From Bacteroidales bacterium (GTDB lineage: Bacteria > Bacteroidota > Bacteroidia > Bacteroidales > P3): a stretch of DNA of 64,000 nt. Shown here piece by piece: positions 25,288-34,220 of the stretch. Made by a program: the position numbers and the translations under genes. The stretch lies in assembly GCA_017454015.1 (NCBI GenBank), contig JAFTDW010000008.1, forward strand, positions 27,756 through 91,755, read 5' to 3'. Every line of letters begins with the position of its first letter. The first letter of the stretch is position 1. The notes beneath the pieces are model-generated. The model saw nothing but the letters and a program-made list of their open reading frames with translations, searched no databases and was not told the DNA's origin.

Positions 25288-26331
25288 ATGATTCGTAAAG
25301 CCACCATCCTTGCCACCCTACTCCTGATAATTCTCTGCACCGCCACGTGCCACCGCGGCACCACCACCAATGGCAGTGCAAAGATGCACATAACAGGCAC
25401 CGCCCAGGGCACCTACTACAACATCACCTACTACGACCCGCAGGGGCGCGACCTCAAGCCGCTGGTCGACTCGGTGCTGCACCAGTTCGACCTCACCGCC
25501 TCGCTCTGGCAGGAGGGGTCGCTCATCCGCCGCCTCAACAGCAACCTCACCGACACCCTCAACCCACTTATGGACACCATGCTGCGGCACTCGCTGCTCA
25601 TGTGGCGACTCACCGACGGGGCTTTCGACATCACCGTGGGCAACCTCGTGGGCGCCTGGGGGTTTGGCTTCAAGGAGCGCTCAAACATGACTGCGGCTAT
25701 CGTCGACAGCCTGCTGGCTCTCACAGGCTCGCAGCACCTTGCTGTCGACACAATGCGCGGCGGTGTTGCACGGCTTGTGAAAGACAACAGCGCAACGGAG
25801 ATAGACCTCAACGCCATAGCGCAAGGCGAATCGGTGGACCTGCTTGACCGCCTCTTCGCCTCCATGGGACTCAGCGACTATCTTATAGACATTGGTGGAG
25901 AAGTGCTCGCACGAGGCACAAAAAGCGGCGGAGAGCCGTGGGCTGTAGGCATCGAACGCCCTGCTCCCGACAAAGAGAGCCGCCAAGAGGTGGAGGTCGC
26001 CGTGGGGCTTAGCAACCTCTCGGTGGTAACCTCGGGCAACTACCGCAAATATTATGAAGTCGACGGCACCAAATACTCCCACACCATTGACCCCGCGACA
26101 GGCCGGCCTGTCAACCACTCACTGCTCAGCGCCTCGGTGATAGACCGCTACGCATGGCGCGCCGACGCCCTCGCCACAGCCTTCATGGTTATGGGGCTCG
26201 AACGCGGTCTGCAATTCATTGCCGACCATCCCGACCAGGAATGCCTGCAGGCAGTGTTCTTCATATACAACGAAGGGGGCGAATACAAATGCCTCGCAAC
26301 ACCAAAATTCAAGCAATACATAATAGACTGA
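25288..26331 (+). CDS. apbE: FAD:protein FMN transferase ApbE (lipoprotein)
   Basis: Covalently attaches FMN to threonines of target flavoproteins such as Rnf/Nqr subunits. The 347 residues start with a lipoprotein signal (LLLIILCTATC, Cys 21). The ApbE landmarks are GTAQGTYYNITYY, LTDGAFDITVGNLVGAWGFG, IDLNAIAQGESVD, YLIDIGGEVLARG, and the metal and flavin site region YSHTIDPATGRPV with DALATAFMVMG. The length is normal for the family. The ATG lies directly after the upstream terminator, so its promoter must overlap that region or transcription reads through. Confidence 0.94.
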   Translation: MIRKATILATLLLIILCTATCHRGTTTNGSAKMHITGTAQGTYYNITYYDPQGRDLKPLVDSVLHQFDLTASLWQEGSLIRRLNSNLTDTLNPLMDTMLRHSLLMWRLTDGAFDITVGNLVGAWGFGFKERSNMTAAIVDSLLALTGSQHLAVDTMRGGVARLVKDNSATEIDLNAIAQGESVDLLDRLFASMGLSDYLIDIGGEVLARGTKSGGEPWAVGIERPAPDKESRQEVEVAVGLSNLSVVTSGNYRKYYEVDGTKYSHTIDPATGRPVNHSLLSASVIDRYAWRADALATAFMVMGLERGLQFIADHPDQECLQAVFFIYNEGGEYKCLATPKFKQYIID

Positions 26332-26393
26332 CGGCCTAAACCGTTAGTAAGCCATCAACAACAATCATACAACCCCGCAATACCAACGATACC

Positions 26394-27257
26394 ATGAAAT
26401 CAATGACAGGCTTTGCCAAGCGGCAATGCAGCGTGGCCGGGCACCGGCTTTCCATAGAGATACGCACCCTCAACAGCAAACAGCTCGACATAACGGCCAA
26501 GCTACCCACCTGCCTCAAAGGCCTCGAATACGAGCTCCGGAGCCTGCTCGCTCCTCTGGAGCGCGGCAAGGTGGAGCTCATCATTACCGACGAACTCGAC
26601 ACCAACAAACAGCAACAGCCCAACATTGAGCTCATCAAGGAGCGCTACAACGCCATAAAAGGCCTGCTGCAGGAGATGGGCGAGCCCACCGCCGGAGCCA
26701 TGCAGAGCGTGCTGGCGCAGAACGACGTATGGAACAGCGAGAGCGACGAGGACAACGACGCCGAGATGTGGCAGGAGCTGCTGCACACCGTGGCCGAGGC
26801 AGTGGCCGAGACCAACCAGTTCCGCGCCGACGAAGGCGCGGTGCTGCGCAAAGACTTCGACAAACACGTTGACATCATCGAAGCCAAACTACAAGAGATA
26901 CCCCAATATGAGCAGGAGCGCATAGAGACCGCAAAGAGCCGCATACGGAAGTACATGGCCGACTTTGCCATCACCGAGGTCGACAACAACCGCTTCGAGC
27001 AGGAACTCATATACTACCTTGAGAAACTCGACATCACCGAAGAGAAGGTTCGCCTGAAGAAACACATAGACTACTTCCGAGCCACCATGGACGACACCGC
27101 CTCCACGGGCAAGAAACTGGGCTTTGTGGCACAGGAGATGGGGCGCGAAATCAACACCATAGGTTCCAAGGCCAACCACGCAACAATACAACGGCTGGTG
27201 GTGGAGATGAAGGACGAGCTCGAGAAAATCAAAGAGCAGCTCGGCAACATACTTTAA
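26394..27257 (+). CDS. yicC: YicC-family endoribonuclease
   Basis: The 287 residues begin MKSMTGFAK, the family hallmark, with LSIEIRTLNSKQLDI following. The C-terminal domain carries RFEQELIYYLEKLDITEEKVRLKKHIDYF, GKKLGFVAQEMGREINTIGSKAN and the terminal EMKDELEKIKEQLGNIL. YicC/YloC proteins are hexameric endoribonucleases involved in RNA turnover. gmk, a frequent neighbour in this phylum, does not follow; instead a repeat-rich gap begins. Confidence 0.93.
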   Translation: MKSMTGFAKRQCSVAGHRLSIEIRTLNSKQLDITAKLPTCLKGLEYELRSLLAPLERGKVELIITDELDTNKQQQPNIELIKERYNAIKGLLQEMGEPTAGAMQSVLAQNDVWNSESDEDNDAEMWQELLHTVAEAVAETNQFRADEGAVLRKDFDKHVDIIEAKLQEIPQYEQERIETAKSRIRKYMADFAITEVDNNRFEQELIYYLEKLDITEEKVRLKKHIDYFRATMDDTASTGKKLGFVAQEMGREINTIGSKANHATIQRLVVEMKDELEKIKEQLGNIL

Positions 27258-27538
27258 GGGACGGTATTGTTGAACACGAATTATCACGAATAATTCGTGA
27301 GTGGGAGAATTTGTACCATGCGCATTTGCTGCCACTGAAGGGCAATATACTCCTGTTTTATGATTTTGCCCTTGCAGGGCGCATTTGCTTTGACTACGTT
27401 TTTACCCAGGGCGCTGCCCTGGGCTGTTGGATTCATGCCCTTACAGGGCGTTTTATAATACATGAAACTTCTTTATTCACCCAAGGCGCTGCCATTGGGC
27501 TGATTGACTTATGCCCTTTTTAGAGGTACATAAACAAC
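27258..27538. repeat. Dispersed GCCCTTxxAGGGC palindromic repeat region
   Basis: Non-coding gap after yicC. It contains alternating palindromes: TTTGCCCTTGCAGGGCG (about 27365-27381), CCCAGGGCGCTGCCCTGGG (27405-27423), TGCCCTTACAGGGCG (27436-27450), a decayed second unit CCCAAGGCGCTGCCATTGGG (27480-27499) and a final TGCCCTTTTTAGAGG. The unit of small plus large palindrome is present about twice. The copy at 13664 suggests it is dispersed in the genome. An inverted ACGAATTATCACGAATAATTCGT lies near 27277. Confidence 0.7.
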
Positions 27539-27570
27539 AAGCGGCACCCTTCCGAAGAGGGATGCCGCTT
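27539..27570 (-). terminator. Terminator of the large T9SS cargo gene
   Basis: AAGCGGCACCCT and AGGGATGCCGCTT form a 12-bp stem with one mismatch around TCCGAAG. On the minus strand it is followed by GTTGTTTATG, and it sits 47 nt after the cargo gene's stop. A second small hairpin, TGTCGGC/GCCGACA, lies at about 27586-27604. Confidence 0.7.
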
Positions 27571-27616
27571 GAGAGTATTGAGTGTTGTCGGCAGAAGGCC
27601 GACAGGTCACAACGTC

Positions 27617-30232
27617 TTAGCGGACGATGAGTTTCTCAACCTTGCTGATGTTGTTGTTGGTGATGCGGACAAAGTAGGCACCCTTGGCAACATTGCTGAG
27701 GTCGATGGTCTGGGCAGCCTCGGCGTTGAGCTTGCTGCTGGTGATGACGCGGCCGCTCATGTCGATGAGGGCGAAGTCGACCATGCCGCTGACGCCACTG
27801 ATGGTGAGGCGCACATTGGAGCTGGCGGGATTGGGCTGGAGGCTCATCTTCACGCGAGCGTTGGCAGTGTTGATACCATCACGAGGATCATTGGGATCGT
27901 CGGGATCATCGCCACCGCCGTTGCCGTCCTCGAGGAAGGAAGCACGGAGGGTGTGGTTGGCAGTGATGTTCTGAATCTCATAGACACCATAGTTGCCATC
28001 GTCGCCTTCGACAACAGTGTACTGCACCTCTTGACCGTCGAAGAAGACCTTGTCAACGATATAGCCTTGCTCGGGCATGATGATGTAACGGTGGTTGGAG
28101 TTTTCGGCAACAGTCTCGGTGGTGCCGCAGAGCACGTTGTAGTTGTTGTCCATGATGTAGCCCTCGTTGTTGCCATCGCACTGGAAGGTGATGGTGTAGG
28201 TGGGGATAACCTGAGCGGGACCAACCACAAGACGAACCATAGGATAGACCGGCGAGGAGCCACCCATCCAGTGGAGTTTGTTGTCCTGAGGATCGACCAC
28301 GATGATAGTGTAGGGGTTGGCAACGCCGAAGGTGTGGCCAAACTGGGTGAGACCCTGTGTGGAGTCAAAGTAGACCACAGAGGTGTCGGTAAGGCTGTAG
28401 AAATAGGTGCCGTTGGCGGCAACGGAGAAGAAGCCGTCCTCTTCGAGGCAGTAGCCTACACGGTAGGAAGTACCGGGCTGCAGAGCGGGCTGCTCGGGGA
28501 ACGGGATATAGACGGTGTTGTAGTTGCCGTTGGTGAGGAACTCGAGGTTGGCAGTGTTGTTGAGTTCGGCCGAGGAGACGGTGTGGACACCGGCGCCGGT
28601 CTCAACCTGACGGAACCAAATAGTGCTACCATCGGTGCTGTCGGCACGGAGTTCGGCGGAAATCTTGGCGCCGGCCTCGGCCATGCCCGGGAAAGTGGAA
28701 GCCACAAGCTCAATACCACGTATCACCCAACCCTGGGGGATGTTGTTGCCAGTGACGTAGCTCACCCACACGCGGTAACCCTCAGTGCTCCAAAGCACCT
28801 CGTCGGGATCGTGGGAAACGAGAGAGACACCGCCGTCGCCAGGAACAGTGCCATAGGTCCAGTAGCTGAACTTACGGATGATACCGTTGTCACGGCCCCA
28901 AACGCGACCTTCACCGTCGTTGCCATAGCTCTGGGCGTTGCCGGTACCATTGCCTCTGGTAACAGTGTAAGCCACGGTGTCGAAAGTAGCGGAATCGCCA
29001 TAGACATGGCTAATAGCGCTGCTGGTGACATCGGAATAGACTCTACCTATACCGGTGCTTGCAGTGGCGAGCGACACGTTAGGATCGGAGGTAGGATTGG
29101 CGTAGTAGCCGAAGCCGTGATATTGGGTGGTGTCGTTGTACCAGCTCAGCGGGTCGATGCTGATGGTGTGGTAGTCGGTAGCATCGGCAGCGATGTTGCC
29201 GGCGCTCTTGCTGGCGGCCTGGGTGAAGGTGTTGCCGTTCACATCGGTCTTGAAGATCTTACCGGTCACGTTAGACTGAGAAACGCTACCGCTGTTGGAG
29301 AACTCGCAAGTCCAAACCATGGGGAGCTGGAGGTCTTTGGGCATCAGTTGATAGAAGCCTTCATAGTAGTGCTGCTCGCGGACGCGCAGACGGTTGGCGG
29401 GACCGCCAACGGCCTTCACATCGTCGATGAACCAATAGTAGCCGTAAGCATTGCCGACATTGTCATCGCTAGCCCAACGGATACGGATGTGGAGAGTGCT
29501 CTGGTTAGCGGTCGAGAGAGGCAGGGTGGTGGTGAGCCAGCCAAGGAGGGAGCTGTTGACAGCCACATCGACACCACGCACGTTGATCTCAACGGCGTTC
29601 CAAGTGGTGCCATTGGTGCTGTAGTCGATGTAGTTCTTATCGCGGTTGAAGCAGCGATAGTACTGATAGAAAATAACGTCGACGACAGCCGAGCCGGTGG
29701 TGGCGAAGCTCGGGAAACGCATGTAGGCATTGAAGTTGCCAATAGCGCCATGGCCGCCAAGCACAGTAGCCTGATCCTGCATGGTCATAACCATGATACC
29801 GGCCATAGGAGTCTCACTGTCGAAACCATGGAGGCTACGGAAGCCCGACTGGGTACCGAAAGTGGCAGAATAGTTACCAGCGTTGCGCAGAGCAGTGATG
29901 GTAGCAGTTGTCGTATCGGCCATACGGTGCCAGGTGCTATGGTAAGATGTCTGGGTGTGGCCGCTTACAGCCTGGCCTCCTACCACGTCGGAGCTGGAGA
30001 GCTGACCGGTGGAGTAGCCACTGTTGTCGACCGAGAAGTCACAGGTCATAAGTTCACCAACCTTGGTGAAGATGGAGCCATTGTAACCGGTCTGCTGGTC
30101 ACCCTGCACAGTGGCGGGCGATAACGTAGCCTTCATGGGAGACTGGCTACGATGACTTACAGAAGTCTTGGTCTGTGCAAAAGCAAGGCTTGCACACAGC
30201 GCAAAACTTAAAACCATTAATGTTTTTTTCAT
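27617..30232 (-). CDS. Large T9SS cargo protein, jelly-roll type
   Basis: The 871-residue protein has signal peptide MKKTLMVLSFALCASLAFAQ. The N-terminal third resembles carbohydrate-binding jelly-roll or MAM-like modules: VVDVIFYQYYRCF, YIDYSTNGTTWNAVEIN, HIRIRWASDDNVGNAYGYYWFIDDV. This pattern is common in Bacteroidota surface adhesins and peptidase accessory domains. Further on, YTITFQCDGNNEGYI with a strand-rich repeat precedes an acidic linker (GGGDDPDDPNDPRDG) and a type A sorting domain: SLQPNPASSNVRLTI, LIDMSGRVITSSKL, NVAKGAYFVRI, KVEKLIVR. No catalytic motif was seen. The gene has its own promoter and terminator, so it is monocistronic. Confidence 0.85.
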   Translation of the reverse strand: MKKTLMVLSFALCASLAFAQTKTSVSHRSQSPMKATLSPATVQGDQQTGYNGSIFTKVGELMTCDFSVDNSGYSTGQLSSSDVVGGQAVSGHTQTSYHSTWHRMADTTTATITALRNAGNYSATFGTQSGFRSLHGFDSETPMAGIMVMTMQDQATVLGGHGAIGNFNAYMRFPSFATTGSAVVDVIFYQYYRCFNRDKNYIDYSTNGTTWNAVEINVRGVDVAVNSSLLGWLTTTLPLSTANQSTLHIRIRWASDDNVGNAYGYYWFIDDVKAVGGPANRLRVREQHYYEGFYQLMPKDLQLPMVWTCEFSNSGSVSQSNVTGKIFKTDVNGNTFTQAASKSAGNIAADATDYHTISIDPLSWYNDTTQYHGFGYYANPTSDPNVSLATASTGIGRVYSDVTSSAISHVYGDSATFDTVAYTVTRGNGTGNAQSYGNDGEGRVWGRDNGIIRKFSYWTYGTVPGDGGVSLVSHDPDEVLWSTEGYRVWVSYVTGNNIPQGWVIRGIELVASTFPGMAEAGAKISAELRADSTDGSTIWFRQVETGAGVHTVSSAELNNTANLEFLTNGNYNTVYIPFPEQPALQPGTSYRVGYCLEEDGFFSVAANGTYFYSLTDTSVVYFDSTQGLTQFGHTFGVANPYTIIVVDPQDNKLHWMGGSSPVYPMVRLVVGPAQVIPTYTITFQCDGNNEGYIMDNNYNVLCGTTETVAENSNHRYIIMPEQGYIVDKVFFDGQEVQYTVVEGDDGNYGVYEIQNITANHTLRASFLEDGNGGGDDPDDPNDPRDGINTANARVKMSLQPNPASSNVRLTISGVSGMVDFALIDMSGRVITSSKLNAEAAQTIDLSNVAKGAYFVRITNNNISKVEKLIVR

Positions 30233-30345
30233 CGTTTGATAGAATTTTGATTAATATTTTTTTTTCACTTATATTTGTTAAAACACGTTGGCACAATACA
30301 TTATATGCCTTTCAGAGGGTATTGGGGTTCACACCAAATCAATTG
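30233..30345. other. AT-rich 5' leader of the large cargo gene
   Basis: About 110 nt between the predicted transcription start and the ATG of the minus-strand cargo gene. It is AT-rich with homopolymer runs; I see no stable hairpin. Confidence 0.4.
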
Positions 30346-30376
30346 CAAATATAAGTCATTTTATTCGTATGGCAAA
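30346..30376 (-). promoter_or_regulatory. Promoter of the large T9SS cargo gene
   Basis: The minus strand reads TTTG (30373-30376), a 19-nt spacer, TATATTTG (30346-30353): a perfect Bacteroidota consensus with canonical spacing. The -7 box is followed by C but not preceded by CG. Confidence 0.8.
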
Positions 30377-30537
30377 ATATTTTTTCACTTTTTTTGATTT
30401 TTTTTGTTCTTTGACGCATACCAAAAAGCTTTCCTTTTTGTTATATATATGAATAAAAAAACATAATAATAAAACCCAGCCACCGACCACAGGCAAAACA
30501 GAGCCTTGTGCCGGTCACAAAATAGGACAACGGCAAC

Positions 30538-32208
30538 ATGTCGAAACAGCACCGAATAACCACAGCCGCCCTGACAGTAACCATAGCAGTGCTTTTTGCA
30601 GCGTGCGGCACTGGCAGAACAGCAAGCAAGGGGGCGGCCCAACAGGACGCCGCCGGGGTCTCGCCACAAACACTCGACATAGAGGTTATGATTGTCGATG
30701 CCACGATGCAACAGGAGCTTGGCAACGACCAGAAAGCCATCGCCCTTTTCCGCAAGGTCCTGGCCAAAGAGCCGAAGTGTGCGGTGGCCAACTATGAGCT
30801 CAGCCGCCTGATGGGCCACAGCCACATGACCGACAGCGCCATAGTGTATGCACAACGCGCCGTGGCCATAGCAGCCGACAATAAATGGTACCAGCACAAC
30901 CTGGCAGGACTCTACGAGCAGTGCGGCGACTACAAACGCCAAGCCGCAGTGCTCGAAACACTCATAAAGCAAGAGCCCTACAACCTCGACAACTACTATA
31001 TGCTCTCCGACGCATACATCAGCGCCGACAACCTGCCCAAAGCCGTGGAGGTGCTCAACCGCGTGGAACGCATAGTGGGTGTTACAGAACCCGTGTCTCT
31101 CCGCAAACAGCAGATATGGGACGCCCTCGACAAGCACGACAAAGCCCTCAAGGAGCTGGAGACCCTTGCCGCCGCCATGCCCAACGAGAAAAAGTACAAC
31201 GCCATGCTTGCCGAGAGCTGCATGAAGCAGAAAGACTACTCCCGCGCCAAACAATACTACGACCGCATACTGAAGGCCGACCCCGACGACCCCTACATAC
31301 ATATATCGCTCGCCAACTACTACAAGACCATAGGCCAAGAGGAGAAAGCCTACCAAGAGCTACGGACCGGCTTTGGAAACAGCGCCCTGCCCTGCAACGA
31401 GAAGATGAGCATACTTGCCAACTTCTACACCGAGAAAGAGTTCTTCGAGACCTATGCCGAACAGACCGGCGCACTTATGGACATTGCCGTGGCGCAGTGC
31501 GACGACCCGTCGGAGTACGCCGCCATATATGGCCACATACTTATGGGCCACGGACGCTACAACGACGCCATAGCGCAATACACAACAGCCCTACGCAAGG
31601 ACAGTACCGACTACAAGATATGGGAGGGTCTGCTGGTATCGCTCCACACACTGGTGTTTGAGAAGCACGACAGCACCCTCCGCGACAGCCTACAGCACCA
31701 CGCACAGCGCGCCAACAAGCTGTTTCCTACCCACACCCTGCCCTACTACCTCCTTGCACACCTTGCCAACGACCGCGGCGACCTCGGCGCCGCCGTCAAG
31801 CTGCTGCGACGCGCCGAGATGTCGGGCTTCAGCAAAGGATACCTCGAACCCGAGTGCTACGCACTGCTCACCGAGTGCCTCTACGCACAGAAGAACTACC
31901 AAGAGGCTTTCGCCACCTACGACAGCTACCTGAAACGCCGCCCCGACGACATGTGGATGCTCAACAACTACGCCTATAGGCTTGCCGAACAAGGGCAGCA
32001 GCTCGACAAGGCCGAGCAGATGAGCCGCACCACCGTGAAAGCCGAACCCAACAACCCGTCGTTTCTCGACACCTACGCATGGATACTCTACAAACAAGGC
32101 CGCAACGACGAGGCGAAGAAATACATGGAACAGGCCTACAGACAGTACCCCTCACCCGACAAGATGCCACAGGCAATCAAAGAGCACCACTCAATTATTT
32201 GCAAATAA
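30538..32208 (+). CDS. TPR-repeat lipoprotein
   Basis: The 556 residues have a lipobox (TVTIAVLFAACGTG, Cys 23) and then about ten tetratricopeptide-like helix pairs. Examples are NDQKAIALFRKVLAKEPKCAVANYELSRL, YSRAKQYYDRILKADPDDPYIHISLANYY and a C-terminal block NNYAYRLAEQG...PSFLDTYAWILYKQGRNDEAKKYMEQA. TPR proteins of this size at the periplasmic face of the outer membrane usually act as scaffolds. It is followed 21 nt later by a DUF4292 lipoprotein, an association typical of the phylum. No enzymatic motif. Confidence 0.88.
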   Translation: MSKQHRITTAALTVTIAVLFAACGTGRTASKGAAQQDAAGVSPQTLDIEVMIVDATMQQELGNDQKAIALFRKVLAKEPKCAVANYELSRLMGHSHMTDSAIVYAQRAVAIAADNKWYQHNLAGLYEQCGDYKRQAAVLETLIKQEPYNLDNYYMLSDAYISADNLPKAVEVLNRVERIVGVTEPVSLRKQQIWDALDKHDKALKELETLAAAMPNEKKYNAMLAESCMKQKDYSRAKQYYDRILKADPDDPYIHISLANYYKTIGQEEKAYQELRTGFGNSALPCNEKMSILANFYTEKEFFETYAEQTGALMDIAVAQCDDPSEYAAIYGHILMGHGRYNDAIAQYTTALRKDSTDYKIWEGLLVSLHTLVFEKHDSTLRDSLQHHAQRANKLFPTHTLPYYLLAHLANDRGDLGAAVKLLRRAEMSGFSKGYLEPECYALLTECLYAQKNYQEAFATYDSYLKRRPDDMWMLNNYAYRLAEQGQQLDKAEQMSRTTVKAEPNNPSFLDTYAWILYKQGRNDEAKKYMEQAYRQYPSPDKMPQAIKEHHSIICK

Positions 32209-32229
32209 TCAAAAAAGGAGAACAGCAAT

Positions 32230-32967
32230 ATGTGGTGTAGAAGATTGTTACTTGTATTGGCCGTGGCGTTGACCGCAGCAGGCTGCCGCCACGGCGGAGA
32301 GCCACAACCGCCCGCACCTGACACACCCACCGACACCAGCGCCACGGCACCGGCGGCCCACAGCCTGTGCCCGCCACTGCAATACAACACTCTTACGGCC
32401 CATTTCGGCTGTGCCGTGCAAAGCTGGCAGCTGAGCGGACAGATACGCATACAGCGCGACAGCGCTATATGGATTAGCGTTAACAAACTGATAGAACTTG
32501 GACGGGTGCTTATCACCACCGACTCGGTGAAGATGTACCTGAAAGTGAACAACAGCTACCTCACAGCATCGTTCGACGACTTGCGACAGATGCTCGGCAT
32601 AGACCTCGACTACGCCACCGTGCAGTCGCTCATGGTTGGCGACATACCGCCAGCAATGGCCCCGAGCGGCGCCACACGCACCATAGTCACCGAGGAGGAC
32701 AGTGCCCTGCGGCGCATACGCTCCGCCGACGTACGCTGCCTACAACCCCAGCCCGCAGGGACCCGGAGTTCCCAGGACCAGCACCTGCACATAGACTACG
32801 ACCATTTTGAGCCGCTCGCAGGCTCCATGTTTGCCACCTCGCTCAGAGGACTGGCCGAGAGCTACAACTTCAGGCAACAACTGGCGCTGCGCTACGACAA
32901 GGTGGAACTCGACATGCCATTGAGCATGCCTTTCGCCATACCGCGCACAGCAAAAAAAATACGATAA
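32230..32967 (+). CDS. DUF4292-type lipoprotein
   Basis: The 245 residues have a lipobox (VALTAAGC, Cys 19). The segment CAVQSWQLSGQIRIQRDSAIWISV, followed by ELGRVLITTDSVKMYLKVNNSYL and a C-terminal MPLSMPFAIPRTAKKI, fits the LolA/LolB-like DUF4292 family of Bacteroidota lipoproteins. Its role is not established; lipoprotein or lipid handling is inferred from the fold. It sits between the TPR lipoprotein gene and a second LolA-like gene 5 nt downstream. Confidence 0.75.
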   Translation: MWCRRLLLVLAVALTAAGCRHGGEPQPPAPDTPTDTSATAPAAHSLCPPLQYNTLTAHFGCAVQSWQLSGQIRIQRDSAIWISVNKLIELGRVLITTDSVKMYLKVNNSYLTASFDDLRQMLGIDLDYATVQSLMVGDIPPAMAPSGATRTIVTEEDSALRRIRSADVRCLQPQPAGTRSSQDQHLHIDYDHFEPLAGSMFATSLRGLAESYNFRQQLALRYDKVELDMPLSMPFAIPRTAKKIR

Positions 32968-32972
32968 GGCAA

Positions 32973-33743
32973 GTGACAAAGACTGGACAAACACTACTAT
33001 TGTGGGCTGCATTGCTCGCGTCAACGGCGGCGACAGGGCAGCAGAAGCTGCCGGTGCAGTATGGCGGCAAGGAATATACCGACTCCGCCACCATGATAGT
33101 GGGGCGCTACCTCGACATACTCAACTACCCCGCCCTGCGCAGCGACAGCACCCTTCACATCACCTCGGTGATAACCAAACGCAGCGCCCCTGGCGACACC
33201 CTGTACCTGCACCACTACCACACCGCGCCTGAATACGACCTCGTGGAGCTAATATACAACGGCCAACGGCTGCTGGCGTACTACAAGGACGGCTACGGCA
33301 ACTACCAGAGATGGGACAAAGAGGAAGGTACATGGCAGACCATGGCGGAGTCGGACTACAACCGCCAAGCCCTGCCCTTTGACTACCACAGCTCGCTCTA
33401 CGAGTGGGAGGCCACCGGCATGACGCTAATATACGATGGGCTCTGGGACTACAAAGGAAACCCTGTGTACCGCGTATTCGCCAAGTCGAAGTCGCGCTAC
33501 GACCGCTACTACCTCTTTGAAAAGAAGAGCGGCCTGCTCTTTTTTGTCGACGAGCTGGAGACGCGCAACGGCGAGAAGACCAGCGCCGACGCCAAAGACC
33601 GCATAGACTGGCGCGCCTACGAGGAGTACCACCCCATTGGCAACTGCATCATGCCCTCGATAGAAAGTTACCAACAAGGCGGCGACATCACGCGGATAGT
33701 ACGCCGATTTGAGTATATAAAGAAAAATGTCAATCTTCGATAA
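32973..33743 (+). CDS. Secreted LolA-like protein of unknown function
   Basis: The 256 residues start at GTG 32973, with signal peptide TLLLWAALLASTAATGQ. Strand-rich sequence (YLDILNYPALRSDSTLHITSVITKR, YDLVELIYNGQRLLAYYKDGYG, NPVYRVFAKSK..YYLFEKKSGLLFFVDE) resembles outer-membrane lipoprotein-sorting folds, where a substrate's turnover is described by a curved sheet. That assignment is tentative. Its last 17 nt overlap tadA, so the two are probably co-translated. Confidence 0.6.
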   Translation: MTKTGQTLLLWAALLASTAATGQQKLPVQYGGKEYTDSATMIVGRYLDILNYPALRSDSTLHITSVITKRSAPGDTLYLHHYHTAPEYDLVELIYNGQRLLAYYKDGYGNYQRWDKEEGTWQTMAESDYNRQALPFDYHSSLYEWEATGMTLIYDGLWDYKGNPVYRVFAKSKSRYDRYYLFEKKSGLLFFVDELETRNGEKTSADAKDRIDWRAYEEYHPIGNCIMPSIESYQQGGDITRIVRRFEYIKKNVNLR

Positions 33744-34179
33744 CCCCGACGAATACTATATGAGGCTTGCCCTTGCCGAGGCGCGCGCCGCCCGCGACGA
33801 GGACGAGATACCCATAGGCGCCGTGATAGTGGCGCAGGACCGAATCATAGCCCGGACCCACAACAACACCGAGCGGCTGCACGACGTCACGGCCCACGCC
33901 GAGATGCTTGCCTTCACCGCCGCCACCGAGGCACTGGGCGGCAAATACCTCGACGGCTGCACCCTCTATGTCACTGTGGAACCCTGCTGCATGTGCGCCG
34001 GCGCCGCGGGATGGACCCAGATAAGCCGCATAGTCTACGGCGCCTCCGACCCCAAGCGGGGCGCTTTCAGCACCCTGGGGCAGGCCATGCTGCACCCTCG
34101 CACAACGGTTAGCGGCGGCATTCTGCAAGAGGAATGCAGCCAGATACTGAAAGACTTCCTTAAATCAAAACGCAAATAG
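33727..34179 (+). CDS. tadA: tRNA-specific adenosine-34 deaminase TadA
   Basis: Converts A34 to inosine in the tRNA wobble position. The 150-residue cytidine-deaminase fold carries the zinc and catalytic motif HAE (57-59) and PCCMC (zinc ligands C87 and C90), plus IPIGAVIV and IVYGASDPKRGAFS. It ends the plus-strand operon with the TPR, DUF4292 and LolA-like genes. Confidence 0.95.
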   Translation: MSIFDNPDEYYMRLALAEARAARDEDEIPIGAVIVAQDRIIARTHNNTERLHDVTAHAEMLAFTAATEALGGKYLDGCTLYVTVEPCCMCAGAAGWTQISRIVYGASDPKRGAFSTLGQAMLHPRTTVSGGILQEECSQILKDFLKSKRK

Positions 34180-34181
34180 CA

Positions 34182-34215
34182 AGAGCGGGCGTCCCACCGG
34201 TGGGACGCCCGCTCT
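34182..34215. terminator. Bidirectional terminator between tadA and recA
   Basis: A perfect 34-bp palindrome with 17-nt arms (AGAGCGGGCGTCCCACC and its complement) centred at 34198/34199. It lies 2 nt after the tadA stop and 5 nt after the convergent recA stop, so one hairpin can serve both genes. Confidence 0.85.
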
Positions 34216-34220
34216 GTTGT

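Noticed and set aside
27569-30124. 851-codon plus-strand open frame
   Set aside because: It is the exact antisense shadow of the T9SS cargo gene, with Val/Gly/Glu-rich composition and no signal peptide or motif.
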